Assembly (NCBI GenBank): GCA_031276545.1
Contig: JAISMW010000095.1
Coordinates: 1-25,228, forward strand
DNA from: Tannerellaceae bacterium
GTDB taxonomy: Bacteria > Bacteroidota > Bacteroidia > Bacteroidales > Tannerellaceae
Length of the DNA: 25,228 nucleotides
Reading direction: 5' to 3'
Shown here in pieces: positions 1-8,133 of the stretch (its first letter is position 1; every line of letters starts with the position of its first letter). The position numbers and the translations under genes were made by a program. The notes below the pieces were generated by a model, which did not search any database, was not told the DNA's origin, and worked only from the letters and a program-made list of their open reading frames with translations.

Positions 1-42
1 GCCGGGAGAGGAGGTTTTTTGTTGCGGCGTATGCCTTCGCCC

Positions 43-798
43 TTAATCCTGCAGCTTGGCGGCGATGAACTCGCGGTTGAGGCGGGCGATGTTCGAGATG
101 GAGATTTCCTTCGGACATTCGGCTTCGCAGGCGCGGGTGTTGGTGCAGTTGCCGAATCCCAGTTCGTCCATTTTGGCTATCATGGCCTTGGCGCGGCGTG
201 CGGCTTCCACGCGTCCCTGCGGGAGGAGGGCAAGCTGGCTCACCTTGGCCGATACGAAGAGCATGGCGGAACCGTTCTTGCAGGCGGCGGCGCAGGCTCC
301 GCAGCCGATGCAGGCGGCGGCGTCCATGGCCAGGTCGGCGTCTTTCTTAGGGATGGGGGTGGCGTTGGCGTCGGGTACTCCGCCGGTGTTGACGGATACG
401 AATCCTCCGGCCTGTATGATTTTGTCGTAGGCGTAGCGGTCTACCATCAGGTCGCGGATGACGGGGAATCCGGCCGAGCGCCAGGGTTCTACGGTGATGG
501 TGGCGCCGTCTTCAAACTTGCGCATGTGGAGCTGGCAGGTCGTTACGGCGGAGTCGGGTCCGTGGGGATGTCCGTTGATGTAGAGCGAGCACATGCCGCA
601 GATGCCTTCGCGGCAGTCGTGGTCGAAGGCTATCGGTTCTTTTCCTTCGTTCACCAACTGTTCGTTCAGTACGTCGAGCATTTCCAGGAAAGAACTTCCC
701 TGCGAGATATTGTTCAGTTTGTATGTTTCGAAAGCGCCTTTGGCTTTGGGGCCTTTCTGACGCCATACTTTCAGTGTGATATTTATATTTTTGTCCAT
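43..798 (-). CDS. frdB: Fumarate reductase/succinate dehydrogenase iron-sulfur subunit
   Basis: This 251-residue protein is the electron-transfer subunit of the membrane-bound fumarate reductase/succinate dehydrogenase. It carries electrons between the haem anchor and the flavoprotein on the cytoplasmic face. All three cluster motifs are visible. The [2Fe-2S] ligands are C62, C67, C70 and C88 (CREGICGMC). The [4Fe-4S] ligands are C163, C166 and C169 (CIGCGAC), with C173 opening the next set. The [3Fe-4S] ligands include C218, C224 and C228 ([11 protein letters not shown]). The length is normal for the family. It is the last gene of frdC-frdA-frdB, starting 4 nt after the frdA stop, so it is co-transcribed and probably translationally coupled. 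In Bacteroides the complex is known mainly as a fumarate reductase of anaerobic respiration. Direction cannot be read from sequence, so sdhB is an equally valid name. Only 42 nt follow the stop and no convincing terminator is seen there. Confidence 0.97.
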   Translation of the reverse strand: MDKNINITLKVWRQKGPKAKGAFETYKLNNISQGSSFLEMLDVLNEQLVNEGKEPIAFDHDCREGICGMCSLYINGHPHGPDSAVTTCQLHMRKFEDGATITVEPWRSAGFPVIRDLMVDRYAYDKIIQAGGFVSVNTGGVPDANATPIPKKDADLAMDAAACIGCGACAAACKNGSAMLFVSAKVSQLALLPQGRVEAARRAKAMIAKMDELGFGNCTNTRACEAECPKEISISNIARLNREFIAAKLQD

Positions 799-802
799 GG
801 CA

Positions 803-2746
803 TTAATTCTTATAATTTCTTTGTTGACGGACTATAAATTCATAGTCCAGGGGTTCTTTCAGCATGACGGGGTCTGCGTCTTCGCCCTGATATTCCCAGC
901 ATGAGACGTAGGAGAACTGTTCGTCGCGGCGGAGGGCTTCGCCTTCGGGCGTCCGGTATTCTTCGCGGAAGTGTCCGCCGCAGGATTCGGCGCGGTCGAG
1001 CGAGTCGTGCGCCATCAGTTCGCCTATTTCGATGAAGTCTGCCAGGCGGAGGGCTTTTTCGAGTTCGATATTCAGGTCGTCGGCCTTTCCGGGGATGCGG
1101 AGGTTGCTCCAGAATTCTTTCTTGAGCGCTTTCAGCAGTTTGATGGCTTCCTTCAGTCCGTCGGCATTGCGTGCCATGCCGATGTGTTCCCACATGATGT
1201 GTCCCAGTTCCTTGTGCAGGCTGTCGACGGAGCGGGCGCCCTGTATCTTCATCAGCCGGTCGATGCGGTCCTGTATATTCTTTTCCGCTTCGGCAAATTC
1301 GGGCAGGTCGGTGCTGAAGCGCGGCACCTGAATCTGGTCGGCCAGGTAGTTCTGTATGGTGTAGGGCAGCACGAAGTATCCGTCGGCCAGTCCCTGCATC
1401 AGGGCGGAGGCTCCGAGGCGGTTGGCTCCGTGGTCGGAGAAGTTGGCTTCGCCGATGGCGAAGAGTCCGGGCACGGAGGTCATCAGTTCGTAGTCCACCC
1501 AGAGTCCTCCCATGGCGTAGTGGAGGGCGGGGAATATCATCATGGGTGTTTCGTAGGGATTGTCGTCCACTATTTTTTCGTACATCTGGAAGAGGTTCCC
1601 GTAGCGCTGTTCCACTACCTTTTTGCCCAGGCGCCGGATAGCGTCGGCAAAGTCGAGGTATACGGCCAGTCCGGTATTACCTACGCCGAATCCGGCGTCG
1701 CAGCGTTCTTTGGCGGCACGCGAAGCCACGTCGCGCGGCACCAGGTTGCCGAAGGCGGGGTAGCGGCGTTCGAGGTAGTAATCGCGGTCTTCTTCGCTGA
1801 TTTGCGTGGGTTTCAGTTTGCCGGTGCGGATGGCTTCGGCGTCTTCTTTCTTTTTGGGCACCCAGATGCGTCCGTCGTTGCGGAGGGATTCGGACATCAG
1901 CGTGAGCTTCGACTGAAATTCGCCGTGTACGGGAATGCAGGTGGGATGGATCTGCACGTAGCAGGGATTGGCAAACCAGGCGCCTTTCCGGTAGCACTGC
2001 CAGGCGGCGGATCCGTTCGATCCCATGGCGTTGGTGGAGAGGAAGAAGGTGTTGACGTATCCTCCGGTGGCTACCACCACGGCATGTGCGGCGAAGCGTT
2101 CCAGCTTGCCGGTTATGAGGTTCCGGGCGATGATGCCTCTGGCGCGTCCGTCTATCTTCACCACGTCTACCATTTCGTGGCGTTTGTACATCTTTACTTT
2201 GCCGAGGCCTATCTGCCGGCTCAGCGCCGAGTAAGCGCCGAGGAGCAACTGCTGCCCCGTCTGTCCGCGGGCATAGAAGGTGCGCGATACCTGTGCTCCG
2301 CCAAAGGAGCGGTTGTCCAGCAGTCCGCCGTATTCGCGGGCAAAGGGAACGCCCTGCGCCACGCACTGGTCTATGATGGAGTTGGACACTTCGGCCAGGC
2401 GGTAGACGTTGGCTTCGCGTGCGCGGTAGTCTCCTCCCTTGATGGTGTCGTAGAAGAGCCGGTAGACGGAGTCGCCGTCGTTCTGATAGTTCTTGGCGGC
2501 GTTGATCCCCCCCTGTGCGGCGATGGAGTGCGCCCTGCGGGGCGAATCCTGGATACAGAAGTTCAGTACGTTGAATCCCAACTCGGCCAGTGATGCGGCA
2601 GCCGATGCTCCGGCCAATCCGGTTCCTACCACGATGATGTCTAAACGCCGCTTGTTGGCGGGGTTTACTAATTTCTGATGGTCTTTATAGTTTTTCCACT
2701 TCCCGGCCAGCGGGCCTTCGGGGATTTTTGAATTAATCTGCGTCAT
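803..2746 (-). CDS. frdA: Fumarate reductase/succinate dehydrogenase flavoprotein subunit
   Basis: This 647-residue catalytic subunit interconverts fumarate and succinate at a covalently bound FAD. The N-terminal dinucleotide-binding motif GTGLAG is at residues 41-46. H73 in HSIAAQGG matches the histidine that carries 8-alpha-linked FAD in this family. Substrate-site elements include HPTC (residues 267-270) and VPRDVASR with R338, which lies where the catalytic arginine is expected. The C-terminal [12 protein letters not shown] motif is also FAD-contacting in relatives. The length of about 650 residues and the single-cytochrome operon fit the Bacillus/Wolinella-like group rather than the E. 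coli four-subunit type. The gene lies between frdC (39-nt gap) and frdB (4-nt gap) and depends on the promoter upstream of frdC. No truncation or missing key residue was seen. Confidence 0.97.
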   Translation of the reverse strand: MTQINSKIPEGPLAGKWKNYKDHQKLVNPANKRRLDIIVVGTGLAGASAAASLAELGFNVLNFCIQDSPRRAHSIAAQGGINAAKNYQNDGDSVYRLFYDTIKGGDYRAREANVYRLAEVSNSIIDQCVAQGVPFAREYGGLLDNRSFGGAQVSRTFYARGQTGQQLLLGAYSALSRQIGLGKVKMYKRHEMVDVVKIDGRARGIIARNLITGKLERFAAHAVVVATGGYVNTFFLSTNAMGSNGSAAWQCYRKGAWFANPCYVQIHPTCIPVHGEFQSKLTLMSESLRNDGRIWVPKKKEDAEAIRTGKLKPTQISEEDRDYYLERRYPAFGNLVPRDVASRAAKERCDAGFGVGNTGLAVYLDFADAIRRLGKKVVEQRYGNLFQMYEKIVDDNPYETPMMIFPALHYAMGGLWVDYELMTSVPGLFAIGEANFSDHGANRLGASALMQGLADGYFVLPYTIQNYLADQIQVPRFSTDLPEFAEAEKNIQDRIDRLMKIQGARSVDSLHKELGHIMWEHIGMARNADGLKEAIKLLKALKKEFWSNLRIPGKADDLNIELEKALRLADFIEIGELMAHDSLDRAESCGGHFREEYRTPEGEALRRDEQFSYVSCWEYQGEDADPVMLKEPLDYEFIVRQQRNYKN

Positions 2747-2785
2747 TTCTTTGAAGAATTAATGATGAATAAACTCGAAATTTGC

Positions 2786-3472
2786 TTACAGGATGCTCTT
2801 CACATAGAAGAATACCGTCACAAAGGCGAACGCCAGGCAGATGAGGGTGGCGAAGATGTTCGATACGGCCTGCCAGCGTTTCAGCCAGATACCGTTGCTC
2901 CAGCCGATGGTCTGGATGGCGCTCCAGAAGCCGTGCGTCAGATGGAACCACAATGCCACGTACCACACCAGGTAGAGCGCTGCGACGATAGGCTGCCTGA
3001 AGTAGTATTCGATAAAGGCTGCCCCGTCCTGCGGGGAGACGGCGCCGCCGCCCAGCATCACCTCGTGATGCCCTGTCAGTTCGGCAAACATCATTTTGTA
3101 CCAGAACTGCGCGAAATGCAGTCCCAGGAAACATACTACGACAAGCCCCAGCACGAACATGTTCTGCGAAGCCCATTCCACATTCCGGGGTCGCACGTTC
3201 ACGGCGTACCGGTCGCTCCCCCTCGCTTTGCGATTCTGCCACGTGAGCCAGATGGAGTAGCCGATGTGAATCAGGAATCCGGCGGCCAGCGCCAGTGTGC
3301 CGGCTACGGCATACCAGTTGGCCCCCAGGAAGGCGCAGATGGCATTGTAGGCCTCTCCCGAAAACACCGCCACCACGTTCATCGTGGCATGGAACAGCAG
3401 GAATAAAATAAGGAAGATACCCGACAAACTCATTATCAGTTTCCTCCCGATAGAAGAATTAAGTAACCACAT
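2786..3472 (-). CDS. frdC: Fumarate reductase/succinate dehydrogenase cytochrome b subunit
   Basis: This 228-residue integral membrane subunit anchors FrdAB and exchanges electrons with the quinone pool through haem b. Five hydrophobic segments are visible, at roughly residues 10-38, 56-78, 104-126, 160-182 and 204-224, which fits the five-helix single-polypeptide anchor. Histidines H28, H69, H119, H177 and H180 lie in or at the edges of these helices and are the natural candidates for axial haem ligands of a dihaem cytochrome. It is the first gene of the operon. A near-consensus Bacteroidetes promoter lies about 60 nt upstream of the start. Quinone specificity (presumably menaquinone) is inferred from the taxon, not from sequence. 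Confidence 0.95.
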   Translation of the reverse strand: MWLLNSSIGRKLIMSLSGIFLILFLLFHATMNVVAVFSGEAYNAICAFLGANWYAVAGTLALAAGFLIHIGYSIWLTWQNRKARGSDRYAVNVRPRNVEWASQNMFVLGLVVVCFLGLHFAQFWYKMMFAELTGHHEVMLGGGAVSPQDGAAFIEYYFRQPIVAALYLVWYVALWFHLTHGFWSAIQTIGWSNGIWLKRWQAVSNIFATLICLAFAFVTVFFYVKSIL

Positions 3473-3531
3473 AAGATAAATAGTTTAAGTTTTACTTATT
3501 TGAAATATTGTTTAATCTATTTTAAACATCA

Positions 3532-3562
3532 CAAAGGTAGATTAAATCGCCATACAAGCAAA
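3532..3562 (-). promoter_or_regulatory. Promoter of frdCAB (Bacteroidetes sigma-ABfr type)
   Basis: On the minus strand TTTG (3562-3559) is followed by exactly 19 nt and then TACCTTTG (3539-3532). This is a perfect match to the Bacteroidetes -33/-7 consensus TTTG-N19-TAnnTTTG. It lies about 60 nt before the frdC ATG, with an AT-rich leader between. Confidence 0.85.
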
Positions 3563-3583
3563 TGCCGGCCGGGATATTTCGGA

Positions 3584-3591
3584 TAACTTTG
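3584..3591 (+). promoter_or_regulatory. Possible -7 box for the divergent membrane-protein gene
   Basis: TAACTTTG on the plus strand matches the TAnnTTTG -7 consensus. It lies 19 nt before the ATG at 3611. No clear TTTG lies 19-21 nt upstream, so this is a half-match. If used, the leader would be very short. Confidence 0.4.
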
Positions 3592-3610
3592 CAACCGAAT
3601 CCAAAAGAAT

Positions 3611-4108
3611 ATGAAACAGATTAAATGGTTTGGAATATACAGGGATTACTGCGTCGGAATATGGTATCCCGGTATTCTGTTCTTCCTGATTCAGGAACTC
3701 CCCTACGCCGTGATGCCTTTTGTTTCGATGCCGGCCAATCCGCTGATGGAAATGCAGACGTACAGCCCGCTGCTCGAAATACCGGAAAAACTGTTCGGCC
3801 TGCTGACCGTTCTGCTGCTCATACTGCTTGTAAGAGACAGCGACTCCCGCGCATCGCGGCGAACGTGGCGCAGGAGTACGTTTTTCTATCTTTCCCTCTT
3901 TTTTCTTGCCTGTTATTTTGCGGGATGGTGCTTTTACTTTTGCGGCAGTCAGAGCGTCGCCCTGATACTGACGTGCCTTGTAGCCATGCCACCTTTATAT
4001 TATATGTCGCTGGGGATATGGAAGCGCAATGTTCCGCTTGCCGTAAATACGGCGTTCTTCCTCCTTTTCCACATTGCCAACGTATGGACAAGTTTACATC
4101 CGGTTTAG
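3611..4108 (+). CDS. Uncharacterised four-helix membrane protein
   Basis: I do not recognise this 165-residue protein. It has about four hydrophobic segments, at roughly residues 16-40, 61-75, 88-112 and 114-132, plus a weaker one near 142-160. A basic/polar loop (RDSDSRASRRTWRR, about residues 76-89) is probably cytoplasmic. There is no signal peptide separate from helix 1 and no catalytic motif. The start at 3611 is supported by a possible -7 box at 3584. The gene is divergent from frdC and convergent with the lipoprotein gene at 4105-4866. The two stop codons overlap in the four bases TTAG, which suggests a compact, stable arrangement. The overall look is of a small integral inner-membrane protein; a function cannot be assigned. 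Confidence 0.75.
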   Translation: MKQIKWFGIYRDYCVGIWYPGILFFLIQELPYAVMPFVSMPANPLMEMQTYSPLLEIPEKLFGLLTVLLLILLVRDSDSRASRRTWRRSTFFYLSLFFLACYFAGWCFYFCGSQSVALILTCLVAMPPLYYMSLGIWKRNVPLAVNTAFFLLFHIANVWTSLHPV

Positions 4109-4866
4109 ATCTTCCCGTTCGCATAGCTTTCTGCAAACGAGAGCAGGAAAGGGATTCCTTCGCTCGTCAACGTCAGCCAGTCTTTGTTTAACGAGGGACC
4201 GAAATGAGCGACTGCCGGAGCGTAGCGGTCGTCGTACATAATCCAGGCCATTACTTCAAGAATACCCAGCCGCATGTCCAAAGCCTCCAGTTGCCGGAGG
4301 TTTTGCAGCAGCAGCGCCACCAGTTGCCGTTTCGTATGGCTGTCGTACCGGCTCAGAATTTTCTCGCGCGTAAACAGTACATGAAGCGCAATGATCTGCG
4401 CCGTCGCATCCCATTTCTTTGCTATATTTTCTTCCGGAGAAGATGTCCGGAACGTTTCGAAGCACCCGAAGCCGACGGACTGATAATACTGCAGCAGCAC
4501 CCCGGCGGCGTCCCGGCGCTGCTCCAGTTCCGGCACACTGTTGTGCAAGGCAAAAATACTGTTGAACGTTCCAATCGGCGAACTGTTGCTCGATGCAAAA
4601 TAACCGGAAGCCAGGAGCGGAAAATCCAGCAAGCTCCGGATCAGACCGGCAGTAGAGATACGTTCCAGCACATCGTCCGGCAGTTGACAGGCTGCCAGGA
4701 CTTCCTCATGCGATTCACCCTTCAGCACATCCTGCGGATAGACGTAGGCATCTTCCACCTCCGGCAGGCACGGGCCGCTCTTTATCTCAGGATTCGATAA
4801 CGAATCATTCGTACACCCACAAAACAGAAACAGGGGGGCACACAGTATACAGACAAACTTCTTCAT
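4105..4866 (-). CDS. Uncharacterised lipoprotein, paralogue of the one at 15952-16680
   Basis: This 253-residue protein has a lipoprotein signal peptide (hydrophobic residues 4-16, lipobox ending at C18), so it should be membrane-anchored. The rest is predicted helical and soluble. It is clearly related to the lipoprotein at 15952-16680. Both share LIRS followed by D-x-P, an SS-x-PI segment, HNSVP followed by an E-x-R-x-D motif, a P-x-VA-[HY]-F segment and a C-terminal FAESY. The relative is followed by a secreted T9SS-type protein, whereas this copy stands alone, converging with the membrane-protein gene at 3611-4108. A -7 box (TACCTTTG) lies 35 nt upstream. The family function is unknown to me; the conserved HNSVP-x-x-E-x-R stretch is the best candidate functional core. 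Confidence 0.85.
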   Translation of the reverse strand: MKKFVCILCAPLFLFCGCTNDSLSNPEIKSGPCLPEVEDAYVYPQDVLKGESHEEVLAACQLPDDVLERISTAGLIRSLLDFPLLASGYFASSNSSPIGTFNSIFALHNSVPELEQRRDAAGVLLQYYQSVGFGCFETFRTSSPEENIAKKWDATAQIIALHVLFTREKILSRYDSHTKRQLVALLLQNLRQLEALDMRLGILEVMAWIMYDDRYAPAVAHFGPSLNKDWLTLTSEGIPFLLSFAESYANGKI

Positions 4867-4900
4867 GGTACAATCATTTTAAATTAGTATTCGCAGGCTC

Positions 4901-4908
4901 CAAAGGTA
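4901..4908 (-). promoter_or_regulatory. Probable -7 box of the lipoprotein gene at 4105-4866
   Basis: The minus strand reads TACCTTTG, a full TAnnTTTG match, 35 nt before the ATG. The expected -33 position carries no TTTG, so the promoter may be weak or need an activator. Confidence 0.5.
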
Positions 4909-4930
4909 GCGAATATCTCCGGTGTTCCGT

Positions 4931-4959
4931 GCAGGGGGCAATCCGAATTTCCCCCCTGC
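4931..4959. terminator. GC-rich hairpin between two minus-strand genes
   Basis: GCAGGGGG (4931-4938) and CCCCCTGC (4952-4959) form a perfect 8-bp stem around a 13-nt loop. It lies 33 nt downstream of the DUF4407-like gene stop on the minus strand. No U-tract follows on either strand, so it could be a weak or factor-assisted terminator or an mRNA 3' stabiliser. Confidence 0.4.
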
Positions 4960-4991
4960 GGGTTTAAAAGACACTTATGACAGGCCGTATT

Positions 4992-5960
4992 TCACGGTTG
5001 CTGATTATCCAACTGTTTAAATTCTTTTTCCTTTTGTTTCAGTTGAAATTCGAGGTACATTTCATAATCGCATCTATTTCCTTTCGTTGTGATGACCAGC
5101 AATTCCAGGCTTGTCAGGAACAAAAACAGAAAAATATAAAAAACACGCACAATCCAGTTTTCTCCGAGAAGAGAATACAAAGCGGCAAGTTCTTCTAAAA
5201 ATCCGGTTCCGGCTTTCTCGTATTCTTCCCGCACTTCAGTGGCTATGTTTAGTTTTCTGTTTTGAAGTTCCTTCTCCCGTATTCGATACTCTTTGAGGAG
5301 TTCTTCATTCCTTTCAGCTTGCTCTATTTGGGGATTGGGAACGTGTTTTTGGGTCACTGTCCGGTCTCTTTCGGTAAGCGGTGCTCCGGATTCATCTTTT
5401 CCGACCTGCCTTGTCGTTGTACTTATCTCCGCTACGCTAATGGTTGGTTTCCGAATAATCTCATCGTATAATCCTTGATTTATACTGCCGATAGAATCTA
5501 TAATGTGTGAGATTCTCTGTATTTCACCGTCTATTAGCGATGTGCGTTTAGGAATTTCCGCATTTATTTGTGCAGTACGGACATCTTTCATTCTGATTGA
5601 TACGTCGTTCTTGAATACGATCTGATCAAAAACAGTTGAACCGAGCACAGCCATAAGGATGGCCAACGTTGTTCTGAATATTTTTATTCCTACCAGTTTG
5701 CCGTGTGTCAATATGATATACCTTTCCAAAAAAACAATCATTACAATAAAAATGACGGACGTTATGGCTTTACTGTACCATGATTCCATCTCCAGATAAT
5801 TATCGGCAAAGCACCAGCCAATCACGCCCCATATAATTGACAGAATAATGATCGCCGCCATATATCGGTTCAGCATGGCGTAGCTGGCCTGTTTGCAGTT
5901 CTTTAGTATTTCAGGATTCCAGCCTGCTATGCCGCATTCTATTTTTACTAGGGTATTCAT
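4992..5960 (-). CDS. DUF4407-like membrane protein with long coiled-coil insert
   Basis: This 322-residue protein has the layout I associate with DUF4407. Two hydrophobic segments (about residues 32-52 and 65-82) and a third (about 95-112) precede a long charged helical region (about 120-255) with heptad-like E/K/R spacing. A final strong membrane helix (about 268-290) and a basic coiled tail follow. The helical insert would lie on one side of the membrane as an elongated stalk. It overlaps no neighbour and follows the coiled-coil gene at 5975-6520 by 14 nt, so the two are very likely one transcript. The gene is visibly richer in A/T than the frd, RND and Sus genes, which may indicate acquisition from elsewhere. 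The function of DUF4407 is not established; I assign the family from architecture, not a search. Confidence 0.8.
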   Translation of the reverse strand: MNTLVKIECGIAGWNPEILKNCKQASYAMLNRYMAAIIILSIIWGVIGWCFADNYLEMESWYSKAITSVIFIVMIVFLERYIILTHGKLVGIKIFRTTLAILMAVLGSTVFDQIVFKNDVSIRMKDVRTAQINAEIPKRTSLIDGEIQRISHIIDSIGSINQGLYDEIIRKPTISVAEISTTTRQVGKDESGAPLTERDRTVTQKHVPNPQIEQAERNEELLKEYRIREKELQNRKLNIATEVREEYEKAGTGFLEELAALYSLLGENWIVRVFYIFLFLFLTSLELLVITTKGNRCDYEMYLEFQLKQKEKEFKQLDNQQP

Positions 5961-5974
5961 GATAACTTCTTTTT

Positions 5975-6520
5975 TTAATTACTTCCGTATTTGTTCAGCA
6001 ACTCCATGCCCTTTGCCCTTTGCCCTTTGGCAAACCCTCTATTATAGGAATCGAATATCGTTTCTTCCCCCTTTTCCAGATTCTCCTGTATGTTCCGGAT
6101 TCTCTCTATATGTTGAAGATAGACAGTTTTCTTGGCTGTGTATTCTTTTTCCGAATCCTGTAAGCCATCCCGTTTGTAAATCTCGATTCTCACGTTAAGA
6201 TATTCAATATCTTCGTTGTATTTCAATATTATCTCCTCGCACAATTGGGTTCCACCACTTTTAATTTCCTTTAATCGCTGTTCTTTATACGCAGTATCCT
6301 GATTGGCTATAGCATCCTCATAACCCACCTTTTCATAATCTCTGCGGAGATATTCGTGTACCCGCTCAACAGGATAACCTCTTTTTGCAGGTGTCCTGTC
6401 CGGCAAAACCGAAACGGGTTTTGCCTGTTTATCCCTGGAATACCGGCTTTGGAAAAAAAAGAATAGCAGCGCCAATAATACGATTACTGCTATGATGATG
6501 ATCATTAGATCTGTTGACAT
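5975..6520 (-). CDS. Membrane-anchored coiled-coil protein, partner of the DUF4407-like gene
   Basis: This 181-residue protein has one N-terminal membrane helix (about residues 5-23, rich in I, V, L and F) followed by a short basic linker. The rest is a long charged helical region (about residues 50-165), so the body should be cytoplasmic or periplasmic and elongated. I do not recognise a family. The gene precedes the DUF4407-like gene by 14 nt and shares its low GC. Two single-anchor or few-anchor proteins with long helical stalks suggest a membrane complex, but this is inference. A CCCTTTG triplication at the 3' end encodes the KGQRAKG segment. No clear TAnnTTTG box was found upstream. The folded element at 6603-6776 lies just before it and could serve as leader or independent RNA. 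Confidence 0.75.
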   Translation of the reverse strand: MSTDLMIIIIAVIVLLALLFFFFQSRYSRDKQAKPVSVLPDRTPAKRGYPVERVHEYLRRDYEKVGYEDAIANQDTAYKEQRLKEIKSGGTQLCEEIILKYNEDIEYLNVRIEIYKRDGLQDSEKEYTAKKTVYLQHIERIRNIQENLEKGEETIFDSYNRGFAKGQRAKGMELLNKYGSN

Positions 6521-6579
6521 GACTTTGTTTGTTTTACGTCCGATCCTTAATACAGACTTTAAATTTATAGTTAGTTGTT

Positions 6580-6607
6580 GTCAGGATATCACTTCCCGTC
6601 AGGATAT
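6580..6607. repeat. Pair of 10-bp direct repeats beside the folded element
   Basis: GTCAGGATAT occurs at 6580-6589 and again at 6598-6607, start-to-start 18 bp, immediately left of the folded element's outer stem. It could be a dimeric regulator site for the 6520 gene or a scar of insertion. Nothing in the sequence decides between these. Confidence 0.35.
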
Positions 6608-6776
6608 AAAAATAGCGTGGAACAACCTTATCTGAACCTCAGGTTTCCACGCCCACCACTTCCGATAAGCTGCTCCACGCCGAATACACGGCGTAGGCCA
6701 ACTTATTCTTGAAGTGGTCTGAAAAGACCTTATTTGTGGAAAATGAGGCTCAAGAATAATAGCAACGCTATTTATA
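6603..6776. ncRNA. Long rod-like folded element, candidate structured RNA
   Basis: Nested complementary arms run through the whole element. From outside in: AAATAGCGT (6610-6618) pairs with ACGCTATTT (6765-6773), extended by TATAT/ATATA. TGAACCTCAG plus TTTCCAC (6633-6650) pairs imperfectly with GTGGAAAATGAGGCTCA (6736-6752). ACCACTTC (6655-6662) pairs with GAAGTGGT (6711-6718), GATAAG (6664-6669) with CTTATT (6702-6707), and ACGCCG (6677-6682) with CGGCGT (6689-6694). Competing local hairpins exist: GCGTGGAA/TTCCACGC (6615-6622/6645-6652) and GGTCT/AGACC (6716-6720/6725-6729). Read on the minus strand, the GCGTGGAA hairpin is followed by TATTTTTAT, like an intrinsic terminator, so the minus strand is slightly favoured. 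Size and rod shape recall 6S RNA, but identity is unproven. An inverted-repeat mobile remnant is the alternative. Confidence 0.45.
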
Positions 6777-7068
6777 TGTCTTAAAATGAGAAAATCAATT
6801 CCCGTTATATTTCATTTCACATCACATTATCTGTTTTAGAATTCAGGGAACGAAAATATGAAAAGATTTATGTATTTAAAAAGACTTCCGTATTTTTTTG
6901 ACTGTTATTATTGAGAAATATATTCCTTCCTCTGATTCTTTTTCGAAAGTACATTCTCCACATACCAATCATCCATCTTTCCCCACAGGCCACTGAGGTT
7001 CTGTTGATAACCCCATACAGGCGTAGTGCAGTGCGCGGTTAAGTAAATAATGATTAAGTCGAAAAAAA
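6777..7068. other. AT-rich intergenic stretch without a convincing gene
   Basis: Most of this stretch is AT-rich and stop-dense. The one exception is 6908-7043 on the minus strand, where about 43 codons of more normal composition end in a double stop and include a segment reading LSGLWGKMDDWYVENVLSKK. It has no plausible start of its own and runs upstream into AT-rich sequence. It may be the 3' remnant of a decayed gene; I cannot name its source. Confidence 0.3.
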
Positions 7069-7097
7069 CAGAAAAAAATACGAAATATTTTTTTCTG
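7069..7097. repeat. Perfect 12-bp A/T-rich inverted repeat upstream of a promoter
   Basis: CAGAAAAAAATA (7069-7080) and TATTTTTTTCTG (7086-7097) are perfectly complementary with a CGAAA loop. The right arm ends 5 bp before the -33 element of the promoter at 7103. It could act as a weak bidirectional terminator insulating that promoter, or as a protein-binding site. Confidence 0.55.
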
Positions 7098-7102
7098 AAA
7101 CT

Positions 7103-7133
7103 CTTGGAGGTATTTACTATTATCGTAATTTTG
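7103..7133 (+). promoter_or_regulatory. Promoter of the DUF6261-like gene
   Basis: CTTG (7103-7106), 19 nt, then TAATTTTG (7126-7133). The -7 box is a full TAnnTTTG match, the spacer is the preferred 19 nt, and the -33 box matches three of four bases. It lies 39 nt before the ATG at 7173. Confidence 0.7.
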
Positions 7134-7172
7134 CCGACATCACTTTTATTTTTTAATGAATGATAATGGCTT

Positions 7173-8015
7173 ATGAGAATACTGAAATTAAACATGAGGC
7201 GCTTGCGCAATGAAGAATGGTACGGTGTATATGCCGAACTGAGGGGACTGGCGCCGGTGTACGGAGCGGCTGCGCTCGGTATTGCCGATTTGCTTACATT
7301 GATGGAGCCTTTGCACGACAAGGCCGACCAGTTGCTGGAAATAGTGCGTAAAAGTACGCATACGGATGAGCTGGAAGAGGCCTATAAGGCACGTAATGCG
7401 GTCTTTCGGGGACTGAGCGATATGGTGAAGGGCTTACGGAAAGCGTCGACCGGAGCCGACAAGTCGGCGGCTGACCATCTGTATGTGTTGCTCGACAACT
7501 ACCGGAAGACGGTGCTGAACGGCAGCTATGCCGAAGGATCTTTTGCCTTGCTCAATCTCTTGCAAGACTTGCAGGGCAAATATGCTGCCGACGTTACCTT
7601 GCTGGGACTCGGTAAGTGGGTGACCAACCTGAGCGCCGCCGAACAGAAGTTCGTGGAGTGCCGCTCTGCACGCGACAAGGAATATACGGAGAAACCTACC
7701 GAGCATCTCAGCAATATCCGTCCCCAGGTGGATGCTTTGTACCGGAGCATGGTTGAGGCAATCTATACCAAACTCGTTGTGGCGGGACTGGGAGGCGATG
7801 TGGAAATCAGTCCGGATGACCTGAAAACCGGTCCATACGAAGACAGCGTGCCGCAGGAGCAGCGGGGGAATATCGCCTACAACTTTGTGGTGGCCTGGAA
7901 CGTGGTGCTGAAACGGTATCACAATATGCTGGCTGCACGCATCGGAAGAAAGGAAAATGATCCGGAAACGGAAACGGACGATGACGATGAGAGTGATCTG
8001 CCGGTGGAAGGTTAG
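7173..8015 (+). CDS. Helical cytosolic protein resembling DUF6261
   Basis: This 280-residue protein has no signal peptide or membrane segment and is predicted almost entirely helical. It ends in an acidic tail (ETETDDDDESD, about residues 266-276). The N-terminal pattern MRILKLNMRRLRNEEWYGVY, a mid-region ALYRSMVEAIY-like helix and the C-terminal NVVLKRYHNMLAARIGRK agree with my memory of Bacteroidetes DUF6261 proteins; this family call is moderate. No catalytic motif is seen. It has its own promoter (7103-7133) and a strong terminator (8053-8092), so it is a single-gene transcript. Forty-two base pairs after the terminator begins an array of eleven palindrome-containing 42-bp repeats, the feature most likely to be functionally tied to it if anything is. 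GC is higher than in the DUF4407-like genes just upstream. Confidence 0.85.
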   Translation: MRILKLNMRRLRNEEWYGVYAELRGLAPVYGAAALGIADLLTLMEPLHDKADQLLEIVRKSTHTDELEEAYKARNAVFRGLSDMVKGLRKASTGADKSAADHLYVLLDNYRKTVLNGSYAEGSFALLNLLQDLQGKYAADVTLLGLGKWVTNLSAAEQKFVECRSARDKEYTEKPTEHLSNIRPQVDALYRSMVEAIYTKLVVAGLGGDVEISPDDLKTGPYEDSVPQEQRGNIAYNFVVAWNVVLKRYHNMLAARIGRKENDPETETDDDDESDLPVEG

Positions 8016-8052
8016 TGTAGTAAGCGCCGCAGACATTCCCGTCTGAATTAAG

Positions 8053-8092
8053 GAAGAGGCGAATCCGAAAGGGTTCGCCTCTTCTTTTTTTT
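8053..8092 (+). terminator. Intrinsic terminator after the DUF6261-like gene
   Basis: GAAGAGGCGAATCC (8053-8066), loop GAAA, then GGGTTCGCCTCTTC (8071-8084) form a 14-bp stem with one G-U pair and a GNRA-type tetraloop. Eight T follow directly (8085-8092). This is a canonical rho-independent terminator in the plus direction. Confidence 0.93.
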
Positions 8093-8133
8093 CGGAGCCG
8101 GCAGTAAAAGGATAGGAAACAGAGAGATACCCG

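Noticed and set aside
971..2593. Long plus-strand frame within frdA, and similar long frames opposite susC, susD and the RND genes
   Set aside because: These are antisense shadows caused by codon bias in GC-rich genes. They lack recognisable domains, and the minus-strand genes are certain.
6908..7321. 137-codon minus-strand gene
   Set aside because: Its first part is antisense to the DUF6261-like gene and its middle is AT-rich promoter DNA. Only the last ~43 codons might be a remnant.
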